In this document: one piece after another, positions 8,485-17,625 of the stretch
Position numbering within the stretch: the first letter of the stretch is position 1
Layout of the letters: each line of letters starts with the position of its first letter
From: Virgifigura deserti
Lineage (GTDB): Bacteria; Pseudomonadota; Alphaproteobacteria; Dongiales; Dongiaceae
DNA length: 64,000 nucleotides
Direction: 5' to 3'
NCBI GenBank assembly: GCA_003576685.1
Contig: QOZR01000001.1
Span: 372,001-436,000, forward strand
The notes under the pieces: generated by a model
Database searches by the model: none
What the model saw: the letters and a program-made list of their open reading frames with translations, nothing else
What the model was told of the DNA's origin: nothing
Program-made: the position numbers and the translations under genes

Positions 8485-10251
8485 TCAGGAGAAGAGACTC
8501 TCCCCCGACGCTCCCTGCAACTCGGTGATGCGCCCTTGGTGAAGGTGATAGACGCGATCAGCCGCCCGGACCCAGGCTGGCTGGTGCGAAATCGCCAGGA
8601 TCGTCAGGCCAATGCGGGCGGAGAATTCCTTCAAATTACGGCAAATTGCGGCTTCCGTTTCTGGATCAAGGGCACTCGTCGCCTCATCGAGAATCAGCAG
8701 AGTCGGTTCGTGGATGAGCGCGCGGGCGACGGCGATCCGCTGACGCTGGCCGCCCGACAGCAGCGTTCCCCGCTCGCCTACCACGCTGTCCATGCCATCC
8801 GGCAACTGCTGAATGAAGCCCCAGGCGCCAGCCGCCTCGAGGGCTGCCTCGACGTCCTGGCGCGAAAACTCGGCCTCGCCCAGAGTGACGTTGGCCATGA
8901 TGCTGTCGTGGAACAGGATGACCTCCTGCGGAACATAGCCGACCATGTTCCGCCAAGCGAAGATGTCGGCCTCTGCAAGGGGCGTGTCGTCGATCCGGAT
9001 CTCGCCGGATTCCGGCTGGTACAGGCCGAGGAGCAGGTCCGCGATCGTTGTCTTTCCCCCACCGGAGGACCCGGTAACGGCCGTGATCTTTCCCGCGGGG
9101 ATGCTGAGGGAAACGCGATCCAGGACCTGCTTGCTGCCGAAGGCGAACGAGACGTCCTCGAAGACGCAGCTGCGCTCGAGCGTCGGAACGGTCGTGCCGT
9201 AGAAGACTTCCTTCTCCTTCTCCGCCTCCTGGATCGTGTCGTGCATGGCCCAATAGGCGCTCTCCGACAGATTTGCGATCTGATAGGCCTGCTGCCCCTT
9301 TCCGATGATCGCGACCGTGCGGACGAGGAGATAGCCCATCACGACAAGCTGAGCCAAAGGCATCGCGAGATAGGTAACGGCGGAGAAAAACGCGATCGCC
9401 AGGAAGACTGCGAGGATCGGTTCCTGCAGATTGCGGGTCGCCTGGCGGCTGAATACCTGACGGCGCAGCGCATCGTTCAGATCGCGGGCGTCGGCGGCGA
9501 AGAGCTTTCCCAGCCGGACATGTCGGGCCATCGCCTTCAGCGGCTTGATTCCAACCAGCGTGTCGCTCAGCCGAGTGACTAGAGTCTGGGTGCGCCTGGT
9601 CTGTTGCCGGCCAGCCTTCCGCGACATGCGGACCAGACGGTTCAACGACAGGACGATCACCACGCCAATCAGCAGGGAAAGGACACTGAGCTGCCACGAG
9701 ACGAGCAGGGCGAGAAACAGATAGATCACGGCTTGAATGATGAGTGTGATCAGGGTGGCGACGGACAGATAAGCCTCCGATGCCCGTGCCGCCTCGCTGC
9801 TGATCGCGTTGGCGAAACGGCCGATCGGCTGTCGCGCGAAATAGCCCCAGCGGACGTCCAGCAGGGTTCGGACCAGTGAGAGGCGAAGTCCGGTCGCAAC
9901 TTCGGCGACGGTATACCCGACGTAATTCATCGCGATGAGCGTCAGTCCCGCCTTCAACCAGAGCCCGCCGACCACGATCATCAGCAGCATGCCGAGGTCG
10001 GCCGACAACCCGAGCGCATCGAGGCCGTCGATGATGACCCGGTTGATCGCCGAATCGCCTCCCTGAGCCTCACCGGTCGAGATTGCCAGCACCGGTAGGA
10101 GGCTGGCGAGGCCGACGCCTTCAGCGATGCCAGCGAGCAGCAGGCACAGAACGACGGTCGCCTGGCGCGAGATCGAGGTGGCGAAGAAGATTCGGAACAC
10201 GCCGAAGGGTCGGTGCGGGCGGCGCGATTTGGAAGATGAGGTAGTGGTCAT
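8485..10251 (-). CDS. ABC exporter (fused membrane and ATPase domains), candidate lipid flippase
   Basis: The 588-residue half-transporter has a six-helix exporter membrane domain (about residues 28-330) and one nucleotide-binding domain. In the latter are Walker A GSSGGGKT at 394-401, signature LSGGQRQR at 498-505 and Walker B LLILDE at 518-523. It would work as a homodimer in the inner membrane. MsbA-like proteins flip lipid or lipid-linked cargo. As first gene of the sphingolipid cluster it is the obvious candidate for moving the finished lipid, or a glycolipid built nearby. The ATG at 10251 gives a normal length; the reading extended to 10407 adds a low-complexity leader without membrane character and is rejected. 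Confidence 0.82.
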   Translation of the reverse strand: MTTTSSSKSRRPHRPFGVFRIFFATSISRQATVVLCLLLAGIAEGVGLASLLPVLAISTGEAQGGDSAINRVIIDGLDALGLSADLGMLLMIVVGGLWLKAGLTLIAMNYVGYTVAEVATGLRLSLVRTLLDVRWGYFARQPIGRFANAISSEAARASEAYLSVATLITLIIQAVIYLFLALLVSWQLSVLSLLIGVVIVLSLNRLVRMSRKAGRQQTRRTQTLVTRLSDTLVGIKPLKAMARHVRLGKLFAADARDLNDALRRQVFSRQATRNLQEPILAVFLAIAFFSAVTYLAMPLAQLVVMGYLLVRTVAIIGKGQQAYQIANLSESAYWAMHDTIQEAEKEKEVFYGTTVPTLERSCVFEDVSFAFGSKQVLDRVSLSIPAGKITAVTGSSGGGKTTIADLLLGLYQPESGEIRIDDTPLAEADIFAWRNMVGYVPQEVILFHDSIMANVTLGEAEFSRQDVEAALEAAGAWGFIQQLPDGMDSVVGERGTLLSGGQRQRIAVARALIHEPTLLILDEATSALDPETEAAICRNLKEFSARIGLTILAISHQPAWVRAADRVYHLHQGRITELQGASGESLFS

Positions 10252-10608
10252 TCGCGACGAAGAGCCCGTGCGCGGCGGAGCGCAGTCGCTGGAGAGTGGG
10301 AGAAATCCGGCGCCGAGCGGCACTTCGCCGCACGGCCCGGTTGTATGTATCGTTCCAAAGCAGCCCTCCGCGGACGTCCTCTGCACCGAACAAACCGACG
10401 CGCACAATGTGCGTCCGCCCGCGGTATCGGATAGAGCGGTATCGGATAGAATCGGCTTTTTCTATGGCGCATTCCCGGGAGCGTCAAGAGTATGGTTTAC
10501 GCTGTGGTTCTCCGCGACCGGGATTGGGCTGTCCACGACAACCGATTGAATCCTCGTTCACGGCTCCAATATCCAAGGCAGTCCAGGATGACCGCTGAGG
10601 AGATGGTC
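10252..10608. promoter_or_regulatory. Divergent intergenic region with a 13-base palindrome and a 15-base tandem duplication
   Basis: This 357-base gap between two divergent lipid genes holds no gene. It contains a perfect odd palindrome CGCACAATGTGCG at 10401-10413, a typical size for a dimeric regulator site. Directly after it, the 15-base unit GCGGTATCGGATAGA is duplicated head to tail (10421-10435 and 10436-10450). A strong ribosome site, GAGGAG, lies 6 bases before ATG 10609. I could not assign promoter hexamers with confidence. Confidence 0.5.
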
Positions 10609-13368
10609 ATGCCGTCCGAGACGATCCTTCCCGGTGCATCCGCCGACGGAACGCGATCGGACGATGCGCAACGCCGCGAGCAGCGGACGCTGAAATCCTT
10701 CGTCGACGCATTCTCCGATCATGCCGATCGACCGGCCCTGATCGCGCTCCGCGACGGCACCCAGGGAAGCACACCGGAGAGCGTACAGGAGACCTGGAGC
10801 TTCGGCGACCTGCAGCGGACAATCGGGCAGCTTGCCGCCGGACTGAACCGCGCCGGCCTTGGCGCGGGAGAGACGGTGGCGCTGCTGGCCCCGAATCGGC
10901 CGGAATGGGTCGTTGCCTATTTCGCGATCGTGTTGGCCGGTGGCATTGCCGTTCCCATCGATCCGTTGATGAGCGACGGCGATCTTGCCCGTGTCCTGCG
11001 GCACAGCGGTTGCCGCCGCATCTTCACAACCTCCGGCCACGTCTCCCGCCTTCGAAGCGTCGAAGAGGGGCAGTCGTTGCATATCCTGTTGCTCGACGAG
11101 GAACCGGGCGAGGCGCCGGGGCTCGCCGGTTGGCGGCGTCTGCTCGCCGCGGAGCCTGCCGGCCTCCCGGATCTTCAGCCGGATCGGTCTGCCTCGCTGC
11201 TTTACACCTCGGGCACGACGGGGGCGCCGAAGGGCGTTCCCCTGTCGCATGCGAACCTGCTCGCGAACGTCGAGGCCTTGGTGATCGAACGGCTGGCACG
11301 ACCGGAGGATCGTGTGCTGCTGCCCCTGCCGCTGCACCATGTCTATCCTTTCACGGTCGGCTTGCTGACACCGCTCGCGATCGGCGCTGCCGTGGTGATG
11401 CCGGCCGGAATGACCGGGCCGCAGATCCTTCAGGCGCTGCGGGTGTCCGAGGCGACTATCATGATCGCCGTGCCGCGCCTGCTGTCGGCGGTCCTGACCG
11501 GGATCGAGGCGAAGGCGGCAGGCCGCGGCGGCGTGCAGGCCCGTCTGTTCCGGGGGCTGCTCGCGCTCTCCCGATCGCTGCATCGATGGTTCGGCTGGCG
11601 CCTGGGGCGGCGGCTCTTCCGCCGCCTGCATGCCGAGCTCAGCCCGAATCTTCATCTTCTGGCGTCGGGTGGCGCCCGGCTCGATCCGGAGGTAGAGGCG
11701 ACGCTCGGCGCGCTCGGTTGGGAGGTGCTGACCGGCTATGGCCTGACGGAGACGGCCCCCATCCTGACGTTCAACCCACCCGGACGCGCCCGTGTCGGCA
11801 GCGCCGGCCTGCCGGTTCCCGGCGTGGAGCTTCGGATCGACCCGGTGGAAGGAAGTGCGCCAGGACAATCCGATGGCGAGGTTGTGGTGCGCGGTCCGAA
11901 CGTGTTCGCAGGCTATTACGACAATCCGACGGCGACGGAGGCCGCCTTCACCCGGGACGGCTGGTTCCGCACGGGCGATCTCGGCTATCGCGACCGCGAC
12001 GGGTATCTCTACCTGGTCGGCCGCGTCAAGGAAGTCCTGGTTCTGGCAAGCGGGAAGAACATCCTCCCGGACGAAATCGAGAAGGCCTATCTCGAGAGCC
12101 CGTACCTGAAGGACATCGGCATTCTCGAGCGGAAAGGGCAACTGGCCGCGCTGATCGTTCCGGATATGGATGCGGTTCGGGCGCGCGGGGCCGGCGGGCT
12201 CGAAACATTGCTGCGCGACGAAATCGAGGCGATCTCGTCGCGACTGCCGTCCTATCAGCGGCTGTCGGGCTATGCCGTCACCACCGAGCCTCTGCCGCGG
12301 ACGCCGATCGGCAAGCTGCGCCGGCACCTTCTGCCGGAGATGTTCGACGAAGCCGCCAAGGGGCGCCGGGCGCCCGCGTCGACGGAGTTGTCGGAAGCCG
12401 ACAAGTCGCTGCTCCAGTCGCCCCTCGGCAAGGCCGTGTGGGACTGGCTGGGGACGCGGTTTCCGGATCGCACGCTGACCCTCGATACCAGCCCCCAGCT
12501 CGATCTGGGCATGGATTCACTGGAATGGGTGAGCCTCGGCCTCGAAATGCAGGGGCGGTTCGGCATCGAGTTGACGGAGGATGCAATTGCCCGCGTGGTC
12601 ACGCTGCGCGACCTGCTGCAGGAGATTCAGAACGCCAAGACTATTTCTCCCGGCGATGCGGCCGCCGGCGACACACCCCCGCTGACGCCTCAACAGGCGC
12701 GCTGGTTGGAACCGCTGGGTCCCGTGTTATCGCTGCTCAGTTTCCTCATCTACGGGCTGAACTGGGCCGTCATGCGGGTTCTGTTCCGCCTTCGGGTCCA
12801 TGGGACCGATCGGCTGCCGCAGGCGGGAGCTGTCCTGTTCACTCCCAATCATGCCAGCTATCTCGACCCCCTGGTCCTGGCGGCGGCGTTGCCCTGGCGA
12901 TTGCTTGGCCGGACCTACTGGGCCGGCGCCGTAGAGGTGATGTTTCCCAATCCGATCATGCGGTTCTTCAGTCGCATCACCCACGTCTTTCCGGTGGATG
13001 CCTATCGCGGCGCCAATAGGAGCCTGACCTACGGCGTGCGAGTCCTCTCGGACGGAAAATGCCTCGTCTGGTTTCCCGAGGGGCGGCGAAGCCCGAAGGG
13101 GGAACTGTTGCCGTTCCTGCCGGGTGTCGGCGTCATCGCGGAGAAGACGAAGCCGCAGATCATCCCCGTCTGGATCGATGGCACGTTCGAGGCCTTGCCC
13201 GTAAACCGCCGCCTGCCGCGGCTGCGACCTGTCCGAGTCAGCTTCGGCCGGCCTCTAACGCTGGATGGATTGGCCGGCGAGGGGACGGGGAAGGACGAGG
13301 CAAGCCGTGTTGCGAACGCTCTGCATGCGGTGGTGGGGGCGCTCGGCGGCAAGACGGGTAGGGAGTAA
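10609..13368 (+). CDS. Three-domain acyl-AMP ligase / acyl carrier / PlsC-type acyltransferase
   Basis: The 919-residue fusion contains three parts in order. Residues 25 to about 590 form an ANL adenylation domain with LLYTSGTTGAPKG at 197-209. About 600-675 form an ACP with the phosphopantetheine serine S637 in LGMDSLEW. A hydrophobic anchor (about 704-730) leads into a PlsC/LPLAT domain (about 738-915) with the HX4D motif NHASYLD (H748, D753), the FPEGRRS motif and a PVW block. The protein can therefore in principle activate a fatty acid, hold it on its own carrier and transfer it to a membrane acceptor. Aas-type acyltransferase-ligases are the nearest known layout, but those lack this embedded ACP. 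The start at 10609 is chosen for its ribosome site; in-frame ATGs at 10588 and 10603 are alternatives. An N- or O-acylation step in ceramide synthesis is a context-based guess. Confidence 0.86.
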   Translation: MPSETILPGASADGTRSDDAQRREQRTLKSFVDAFSDHADRPALIALRDGTQGSTPESVQETWSFGDLQRTIGQLAAGLNRAGLGAGETVALLAPNRPEWVVAYFAIVLAGGIAVPIDPLMSDGDLARVLRHSGCRRIFTTSGHVSRLRSVEEGQSLHILLLDEEPGEAPGLAGWRRLLAAEPAGLPDLQPDRSASLLYTSGTTGAPKGVPLSHANLLANVEALVIERLARPEDRVLLPLPLHHVYPFTVGLLTPLAIGAAVVMPAGMTGPQILQALRVSEATIMIAVPRLLSAVLTGIEAKAAGRGGVQARLFRGLLALSRSLHRWFGWRLGRRLFRRLHAELSPNLHLLASGGARLDPEVEATLGALGWEVLTGYGLTETAPILTFNPPGRARVGSAGLPVPGVELRIDPVEGSAPGQSDGEVVVRGPNVFAGYYDNPTATEAAFTRDGWFRTGDLGYRDRDGYLYLVGRVKEVLVLASGKNILPDEIEKAYLESPYLKDIGILERKGQLAALIVPDMDAVRARGAGGLETLLRDEIEAISSRLPSYQRLSGYAVTTEPLPRTPIGKLRRHLLPEMFDEAAKGRRAPASTELSEADKSLLQSPLGKAVWDWLGTRFPDRTLTLDTSPQLDLGMDSLEWVSLGLEMQGRFGIELTEDAIARVVTLRDLLQEIQNAKTISPGDAAAGDTPPLTPQQARWLEPLGPVLSLLSFLIYGLNWAVMRVLFRLRVHGTDRLPQAGAVLFTPNHASYLDPLVLAAALPWRLLGRTYWAGAVEVMFPNPIMRFFSRITHVFPVDAYRGANRSLTYGVRVLSDGKCLVWFPEGRRSPKGELLPFLPGVGVIAEKTKPQIIPVWIDGTFEALPVNRRLPRLRPVRVSFGRPLTLDGLAGEGTGKDEASRVANALHAVVGALGGKTGRE

Positions 13369-13491
13369 TCTATCCGTGCGGCCGGCCGCCTCCACGCAAA
13401 CCCGAACCGGTCTGGATCGGAAGCCGGTCGGAAAGCTATAACCACACACGCCCCTAACACTCTCGTGACTTTTAAAAAGCATTATGGCGGG

Positions 13492-14625
13492 ATGAAACCG
13501 ACCACGGACCAGAATGCGAGACATGACACGGGCTGCGAGGCGCCGCGTGTCTGGGTCCTGACCGGCGGCAAGGCTGGCGACAATGCGCAGTGCGTCGCCG
13601 TTGCGCAGGCACTGAACTGGCCCTTCACGGTAAAGCGCCTGAAATACACAGGGCTCTACCGGCTGTGGAACACGATCTTGGGTGCGTCCCTGATCAGTCT
13701 CGATCGTCAGCACAGCGATCCGCTGGCGCCGCCCTGGCCGGACTTGGTGATCGCGGCGGGACGACGCAGTGTCCCCGTGGCGCGCTGGATCCGCCGGCAG
13801 GCGGGGGGGCGGACGCGCCTGGTTCAGATCGGCCGGCCGCGGGCGCCTTATCGATTGTTCGACCTGATCGTGACAACGCCCCAGTACGGGTTGCCGGAGC
13901 GTGACAATATTCTGCATCTCCTCACGCCCGTGACGTCGCCGCGGCCGGCGGAAGCGGCGGAACGGCTATTCGGCGAAGCGAAGCTGCAGCCGGTGCCGAG
14001 GCCCTGGATAGCGGTTTTGGTCGGTGGCGATGCACGGCCTTACCAATTCGACCCGGACAGCGCCAGTCGGCTGGGTTCTGCCGCCAGCGATATCGCGGCC
14101 CGGCACGGCGGCAGCCTGCTTGTCAGCACGAGTCGTCGCACATCGACAGAAAGCGCCGATGCGCTCGCCGCTGCGTTGCACGTTCCGCATTATTTCCACC
14201 GCTTCGGGGAACCGCAGAACCCCTATACCGCCTTTCTGGCGTTGGCCGACGCGTTCATCGTCACTGCGGATAGTGCGTCGATGCTGGCTGATGTCTGCGC
14301 GACGGGCAGGCCTGTATTTCTCTTCGATGTGCCGTGCAACCTGGATGTCAGGGCACGCGGGACGCAAATAGCGATGAGACTGCTCGGATCCTGGCGCGAG
14401 CGGTTGCAGGATTGGGGCGTCTGCTGTGGACTTCGTGAGCTCGGAAGAATGCATGCGCGGCTTCTGGCAAGCGGACGCCTGCGGCGGCTTGAGGCCGGTG
14501 CGGCCGACATCGACCTCAGCAAGAATGACTTGCCGCCGATCTGCAGCTTAGCGCCGGTGGTGGACCGGGTTCGCGCGCTGCTTGCCGCCGAGGAAAGGGA
14601 ACGGCAATGGCCTGGCAGGGGCTGA
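13492..14625 (+). CDS. ELM1-like (mitochondrial fission ELM1 family) protein
   Basis: The 377-residue protein begins, after a short leader, with VWVLTGGKAGDNAQC, the typical opening of the ELM1-like family. This family has a GT-B-like fold; plant ELM1 acts in mitochondrial fission, while the bacterial members usually lie in envelope polysaccharide clusters. A second half with DAFIVTADSASMLADVCATG resembles the sugar-nucleotide side of GT-B enzymes. The gene overlaps neuA by 19 bases and so belongs to the nonulosonic-acid operon. An undefined glycosyltransferase-like role in envelope assembly is the best reading. ATG 13492 is preferred to GTG 13465, which has no ribosome site. Confidence 0.75.
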   Translation: MKPTTDQNARHDTGCEAPRVWVLTGGKAGDNAQCVAVAQALNWPFTVKRLKYTGLYRLWNTILGASLISLDRQHSDPLAPPWPDLVIAAGRRSVPVARWIRRQAGGRTRLVQIGRPRAPYRLFDLIVTTPQYGLPERDNILHLLTPVTSPRPAEAAERLFGEAKLQPVPRPWIAVLVGGDARPYQFDPDSASRLGSAASDIAARHGGSLLVSTSRRTSTESADALAAALHVPHYFHRFGEPQNPYTAFLALADAFIVTADSASMLADVCATGRPVFLFDVPCNLDVRARGTQIAMRLLGSWRERLQDWGVCCGLRELGRMHARLLASGRLRRLEAGAADIDLSKNDLPPICSLAPVVDRVRALLAAEERERQWPGRG

Positions 14626-15323
14626 GCGTTCTGGCGGTGATTCCCGCGCGCGGCGGCAGTAAGGGCATTCCCCGCAAGAACCTGTGTCAAGTTGGTGGGG
14701 TATCGCTGGTTGGTCGGGCTGCCCAGCTCGCAGCGGCGCTTCCTTGGATCGATCAGGCGGTGCTGTCGACCGACGATCCGGAGATCGCCGACGAAGGCCG
14801 CCGGCACGGCGTGGATGCGCCGTTCCTGCGCCCAGCCGAGCTGGCCAGCGACATGGCGACCGGCGCCAGCGCCTGGCGGCACGCGTGGCTCGCCAGCGAG
14901 GCGTATTATGGGCGCCGCTTCGAGCTGTCGGTGCTGCTGCAGCCGACCAGTCCGCTGCGGCGCCCCGAAGAGGTCGAGCGGACACTGGCGGCAATGGTGG
15001 AGGGAGGACATCAGGCGGCAACCACGATCAGTAAGGTGCCTGGGCATTTCGCGCCGCAGAAGCTGTTGACCTTGGATGCCGCGGGGCGGGTCGCCTTCCA
15101 TCACCCGGAGGGCAGCCGCCATTCGAACCGCCAGTCGATTCCGGATTACTACTACCGCAACGGCCTGTGTTACGCGGTGCGGCGTGAAACCCTCGTGGAT
15201 CGCGGATTGATCGTCGAGGAAGACTGCCTGGGGGTTGTCATCGACCACTACGTCGCCAATATCGATGAGCCGATTGAACTCGTCATCGCCGAGTGCCTGA
15301 TGTGCTGCGGCGACGATTCGTGA
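14607..15323 (+). CDS. neuA: Acylneuraminate (nonulosonate) cytidylyltransferase
   Basis: The 238-residue enzyme carries the signature IPARGGSKGIPRKN at 12-25 of CMP-sialic acid synthetases, followed by the acceptor-side LQPTSPLR motif and the late acidic segment for metal binding. It would couple CTP to a nonulosonic acid such as N-acetylneuraminate, legionaminate or a relative, giving the CMP-activated donor for a glycosyltransferase. It lacks any extra C-terminal domain. The start at ATG 14607 follows a GGAAAGGGAACGG ribosome region inside the end of the upstream gene. Confidence 0.88.
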   Translation: MAWQGLSVLAVIPARGGSKGIPRKNLCQVGGVSLVGRAAQLAAALPWIDQAVLSTDDPEIADEGRRHGVDAPFLRPAELASDMATGASAWRHAWLASEAYYGRRFELSVLLQPTSPLRRPEEVERTLAAMVEGGHQAATTISKVPGHFAPQKLLTLDAAGRVAFHHPEGSRHSNRQSIPDYYYRNGLCYAVRRETLVDRGLIVEEDCLGVVIDHYVANIDEPIELVIAECLMCCGDDS

Positions 15324-15427
15324 ACGGCCGCGACCCTTTTTGACGGAATCCATGTTAGGCTGTATTTGAGTGGCTGCCCGCTCGGCCGGCTGCTTGTGTC
15401 GAACCTGCATCGACCTAGGTTGAACGC

Positions 15428-16471
15428 ATGGCGACTTGGTTGCACGACCCTGCTCCGGGTCGTCCTTGCACGATCATAGGTGAGGTGGCGCAGGCGCATG
15501 ACGGCAGCCTGGGCATGGCGCATGCCTTCATCGATGCCATCGCCGATGCCGGCGGCGACGCGGTCAAGTTCCAGACCCATTTCGCCGACGCCGAAAGCAC
15601 GCCCGGCGAGCCCTGGCGCAAGCGCTTCAGTCCGCAGGACGAGACCCGCTACGACTATTGGCGCCGTATGGAGTTCACAGAGGCGCAGTGGGTCGGTCTG
15701 AAGCGGCATGCTGACGAGCGCGGCCTGCTTTTCCTGTCCTCACCCTTCTCGCAGCGAGCATTCGAGCTCCTGGCGCGCATTGGCGTCGCTGGCTGGAAAA
15801 TTGCGTCTGGCGAGGTCAGCAATCCGCAGATACTGCGACAGGCCGCGCGGACCGGCCAGCCGGTGATGCTCTCTACGGGCATGAGCGATCTTGCCGAGAT
15901 CGATCGGGCGGTTGCCGTGGTCCGCGAAAGCGGCGCGCCGCTCGCCGTCATGCAATGCAGCTCGATCTATCCCTGTCCGCCGGAGGCGGTCGGGCTGAAC
16001 GCGCTGCAGCTTTTTCGGGAGCGCTACGAGACGGCGGTCGGCCTTTCGGATCATTCGGCCAAGATCTATGCCGGGCTCGCCGCCGCGACCCTCGGTGTCG
16101 ACGTGATCGAGGTGCATGTGACGCTCAGCCGCGAGATGTTCGGGCCCGACGTCGTCGCGTCCTTGACCACGGGCGAATTCGGGCAGCTGGTGGAAGGCGT
16201 CCGCTTCATCGAGGGGATACGGGCGAATCCGGTGGACCGGACCGCGGTGACGGCCAGCGCCGCGCCGCTGCGCGATATCTTCATGAAGAGCGTCGTGGCC
16301 GAACGAGACCTGCCGGCGGGCACGGTTCTGGCTCCTGAACATCTTGCTCTGAAGAAGCCGGGCACCGGCATTCCCCCGAGTGAATTGGATGGTCTGATCG
16401 GCCGGCGATTGCGTCGCGCCTTGGCGCGCGATGCACTCTTGTCCCTCGACGACCTCGAGCCGGTGGCCTGA
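15428..16471 (+). CDS. neuB: N-acetylneuraminate (nonulosonate) synthase
   Basis: The 347-residue protein has the NeuB barrel, with an early GEVAQAHDGSLGMAHAFIDA segment, VKFQTH, the conserved SSPFSQRAFELL, and the GLSDHS motif. A C-terminal SAF (antifreeze-like) domain of about 60 residues follows; it lids the active site of the partner subunit. NeuB-type enzymes condense phosphoenolpyruvate with an N-acetylhexosamine to form a nonulosonic acid. The stop overlaps the start of neuC by one base. The choice between sialic, legionaminic and related products cannot be settled from this sequence alone. Confidence 0.88.
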   Translation: MATWLHDPAPGRPCTIIGEVAQAHDGSLGMAHAFIDAIADAGGDAVKFQTHFADAESTPGEPWRKRFSPQDETRYDYWRRMEFTEAQWVGLKRHADERGLLFLSSPFSQRAFELLARIGVAGWKIASGEVSNPQILRQAARTGQPVMLSTGMSDLAEIDRAVAVVRESGAPLAVMQCSSIYPCPPEAVGLNALQLFRERYETAVGLSDHSAKIYAGLAAATLGVDVIEVHVTLSREMFGPDVVASLTTGEFGQLVEGVRFIEGIRANPVDRTAVTASAAPLRDIFMKSVVAERDLPAGTVLAPEHLALKKPGTGIPPSELDGLIGRRLRRALARDALLSLDDLEPVA

Positions 16472-17625
16472 TGCCTCGTAAAGTCTGTGTGGTCGTCACC
16501 GCGCGAGCGAGCTACGCACGCATTCGTTCGGCGCTGGAGGCGATCCGACAGCATCCCGATCTGGAGCTGCAGCTCGTGGTGGCGGCTTCGGCCCTGCTCG
16601 ACCGTTACGGCAACGCGGTGCAGGTGATCGAGCGCGAAGGCTTTCGGATCGATCGCAAGGTCTACATGATCGTCGAGGGGGAGAATCTGGTCACCTCTGC
16701 GAAGTCGACCGGCTTCGGCATGGCCGAGCTGGCGACCATTTTCGACGATCTGCATCCGGATGCGGTGGTGACCATCGCCGACCGTTTCGAGACCATGGCG
16801 ACGGCGGTGGCGGCGTCCTACATGAACCTGCCGCTGATCCATGTGCAGGGCGGCGAGGTCACCGGCTCGATCGACGAGAAGGTCCGTCACGCCATCACCA
16901 AGATAGCCGACCTTCATTTCGTCGCGACCGAGAAGGCGGCGGAGCGGGTGATCCGGATGGGGGAGCGGCCGGATCGCGTGTTCGCCACGGGGTGTCCGTC
17001 CATCGACCTCGCCAAGGTGGCCATCGAACGGCCGGCGGCGGAGATTGATCTTTTCAGTGCTTACGGTGGCGTCGGCGCGCGTCTCGATCTGTCAAACGGC
17101 TATATCGTCGTTCTGCAGCACCCGGTCACAACCGAGTACAGCGAATCGCGCCGGCATATTGAGGAAACCCTGCATGCGGTCGCCGAGCTGGATCTGCCGA
17201 CGCTCTGGTTCTGGCCGAACGTCGATGCCGGGTCGGACGGCACGTCCAAGGGCATCCGCGCCTTCCGCGAAACCCATACGCTGCCGCATGTGCATTTCTT
17301 CAAGAACCTGCCGCCGGACGACTTCATTCGTCTGCTCCATGGCAGCCGCTGCATCGTCGGCAATTCCAGCGTCTCAATTCGCGAATGCGCCTATCTGGGC
17401 GTGCCGGCGGTCAATATCGGCAGTCGCCAGGCGGGCCGCGATCGGGGCCGGAACGTGATCGACGTGGATTACGACCGGGGTGAGATCCGTTCCGCCATTC
17501 AACGGCACATCGCCGCGCCGCGGCCGCCGGCCGATCTGCTTTATGGCGACGGCCGGGCAGGAGAGCGTATGGCAGATCTGGTGGCGCGACTCCCGCTGTC
17601 GATCGCCAAGCAGCTTACTTATTAG
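16471..17625 (+). CDS. neuC: UDP-N-acetylglucosamine 2-epimerase, hydrolysing type
   Basis: The 384-residue GT-B-fold epimerase shows the hydrolysing-type segments ADRFETMATA, LPLIHVQGGEVTGSIDE and KVRHAITKIADLHF. These enzymes release N-acetylmannosamine (NeuC) or a diacetyl analogue (LegG) together with UDP. With neuB and neuA immediately upstream the three steps from a UDP-amino sugar to a CMP-nonulosonate are complete. No dehydratase or aminotransferase of the legionaminic or pseudaminic branch is present in the window, which favours plain sialic-type chemistry. The gene ends tail to tail with the glycosyltransferase, overlapping it by 11 bases. Confidence 0.87.
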   Translation: MPRKVCVVVTARASYARIRSALEAIRQHPDLELQLVVAASALLDRYGNAVQVIEREGFRIDRKVYMIVEGENLVTSAKSTGFGMAELATIFDDLHPDAVVTIADRFETMATAVAASYMNLPLIHVQGGEVTGSIDEKVRHAITKIADLHFVATEKAAERVIRMGERPDRVFATGCPSIDLAKVAIERPAAEIDLFSAYGGVGARLDLSNGYIVVLQHPVTTEYSESRRHIEETLHAVAELDLPTLWFWPNVDAGSDGTSKGIRAFRETHTLPHVHFFKNLPPDDFIRLLHGSRCIVGNSSVSIRECAYLGVPAVNIGSRQAGRDRGRNVIDVDYDRGEIRSAIQRHIAAPRPPADLLYGDGRAGERMADLVARLPLSIAKQLTY

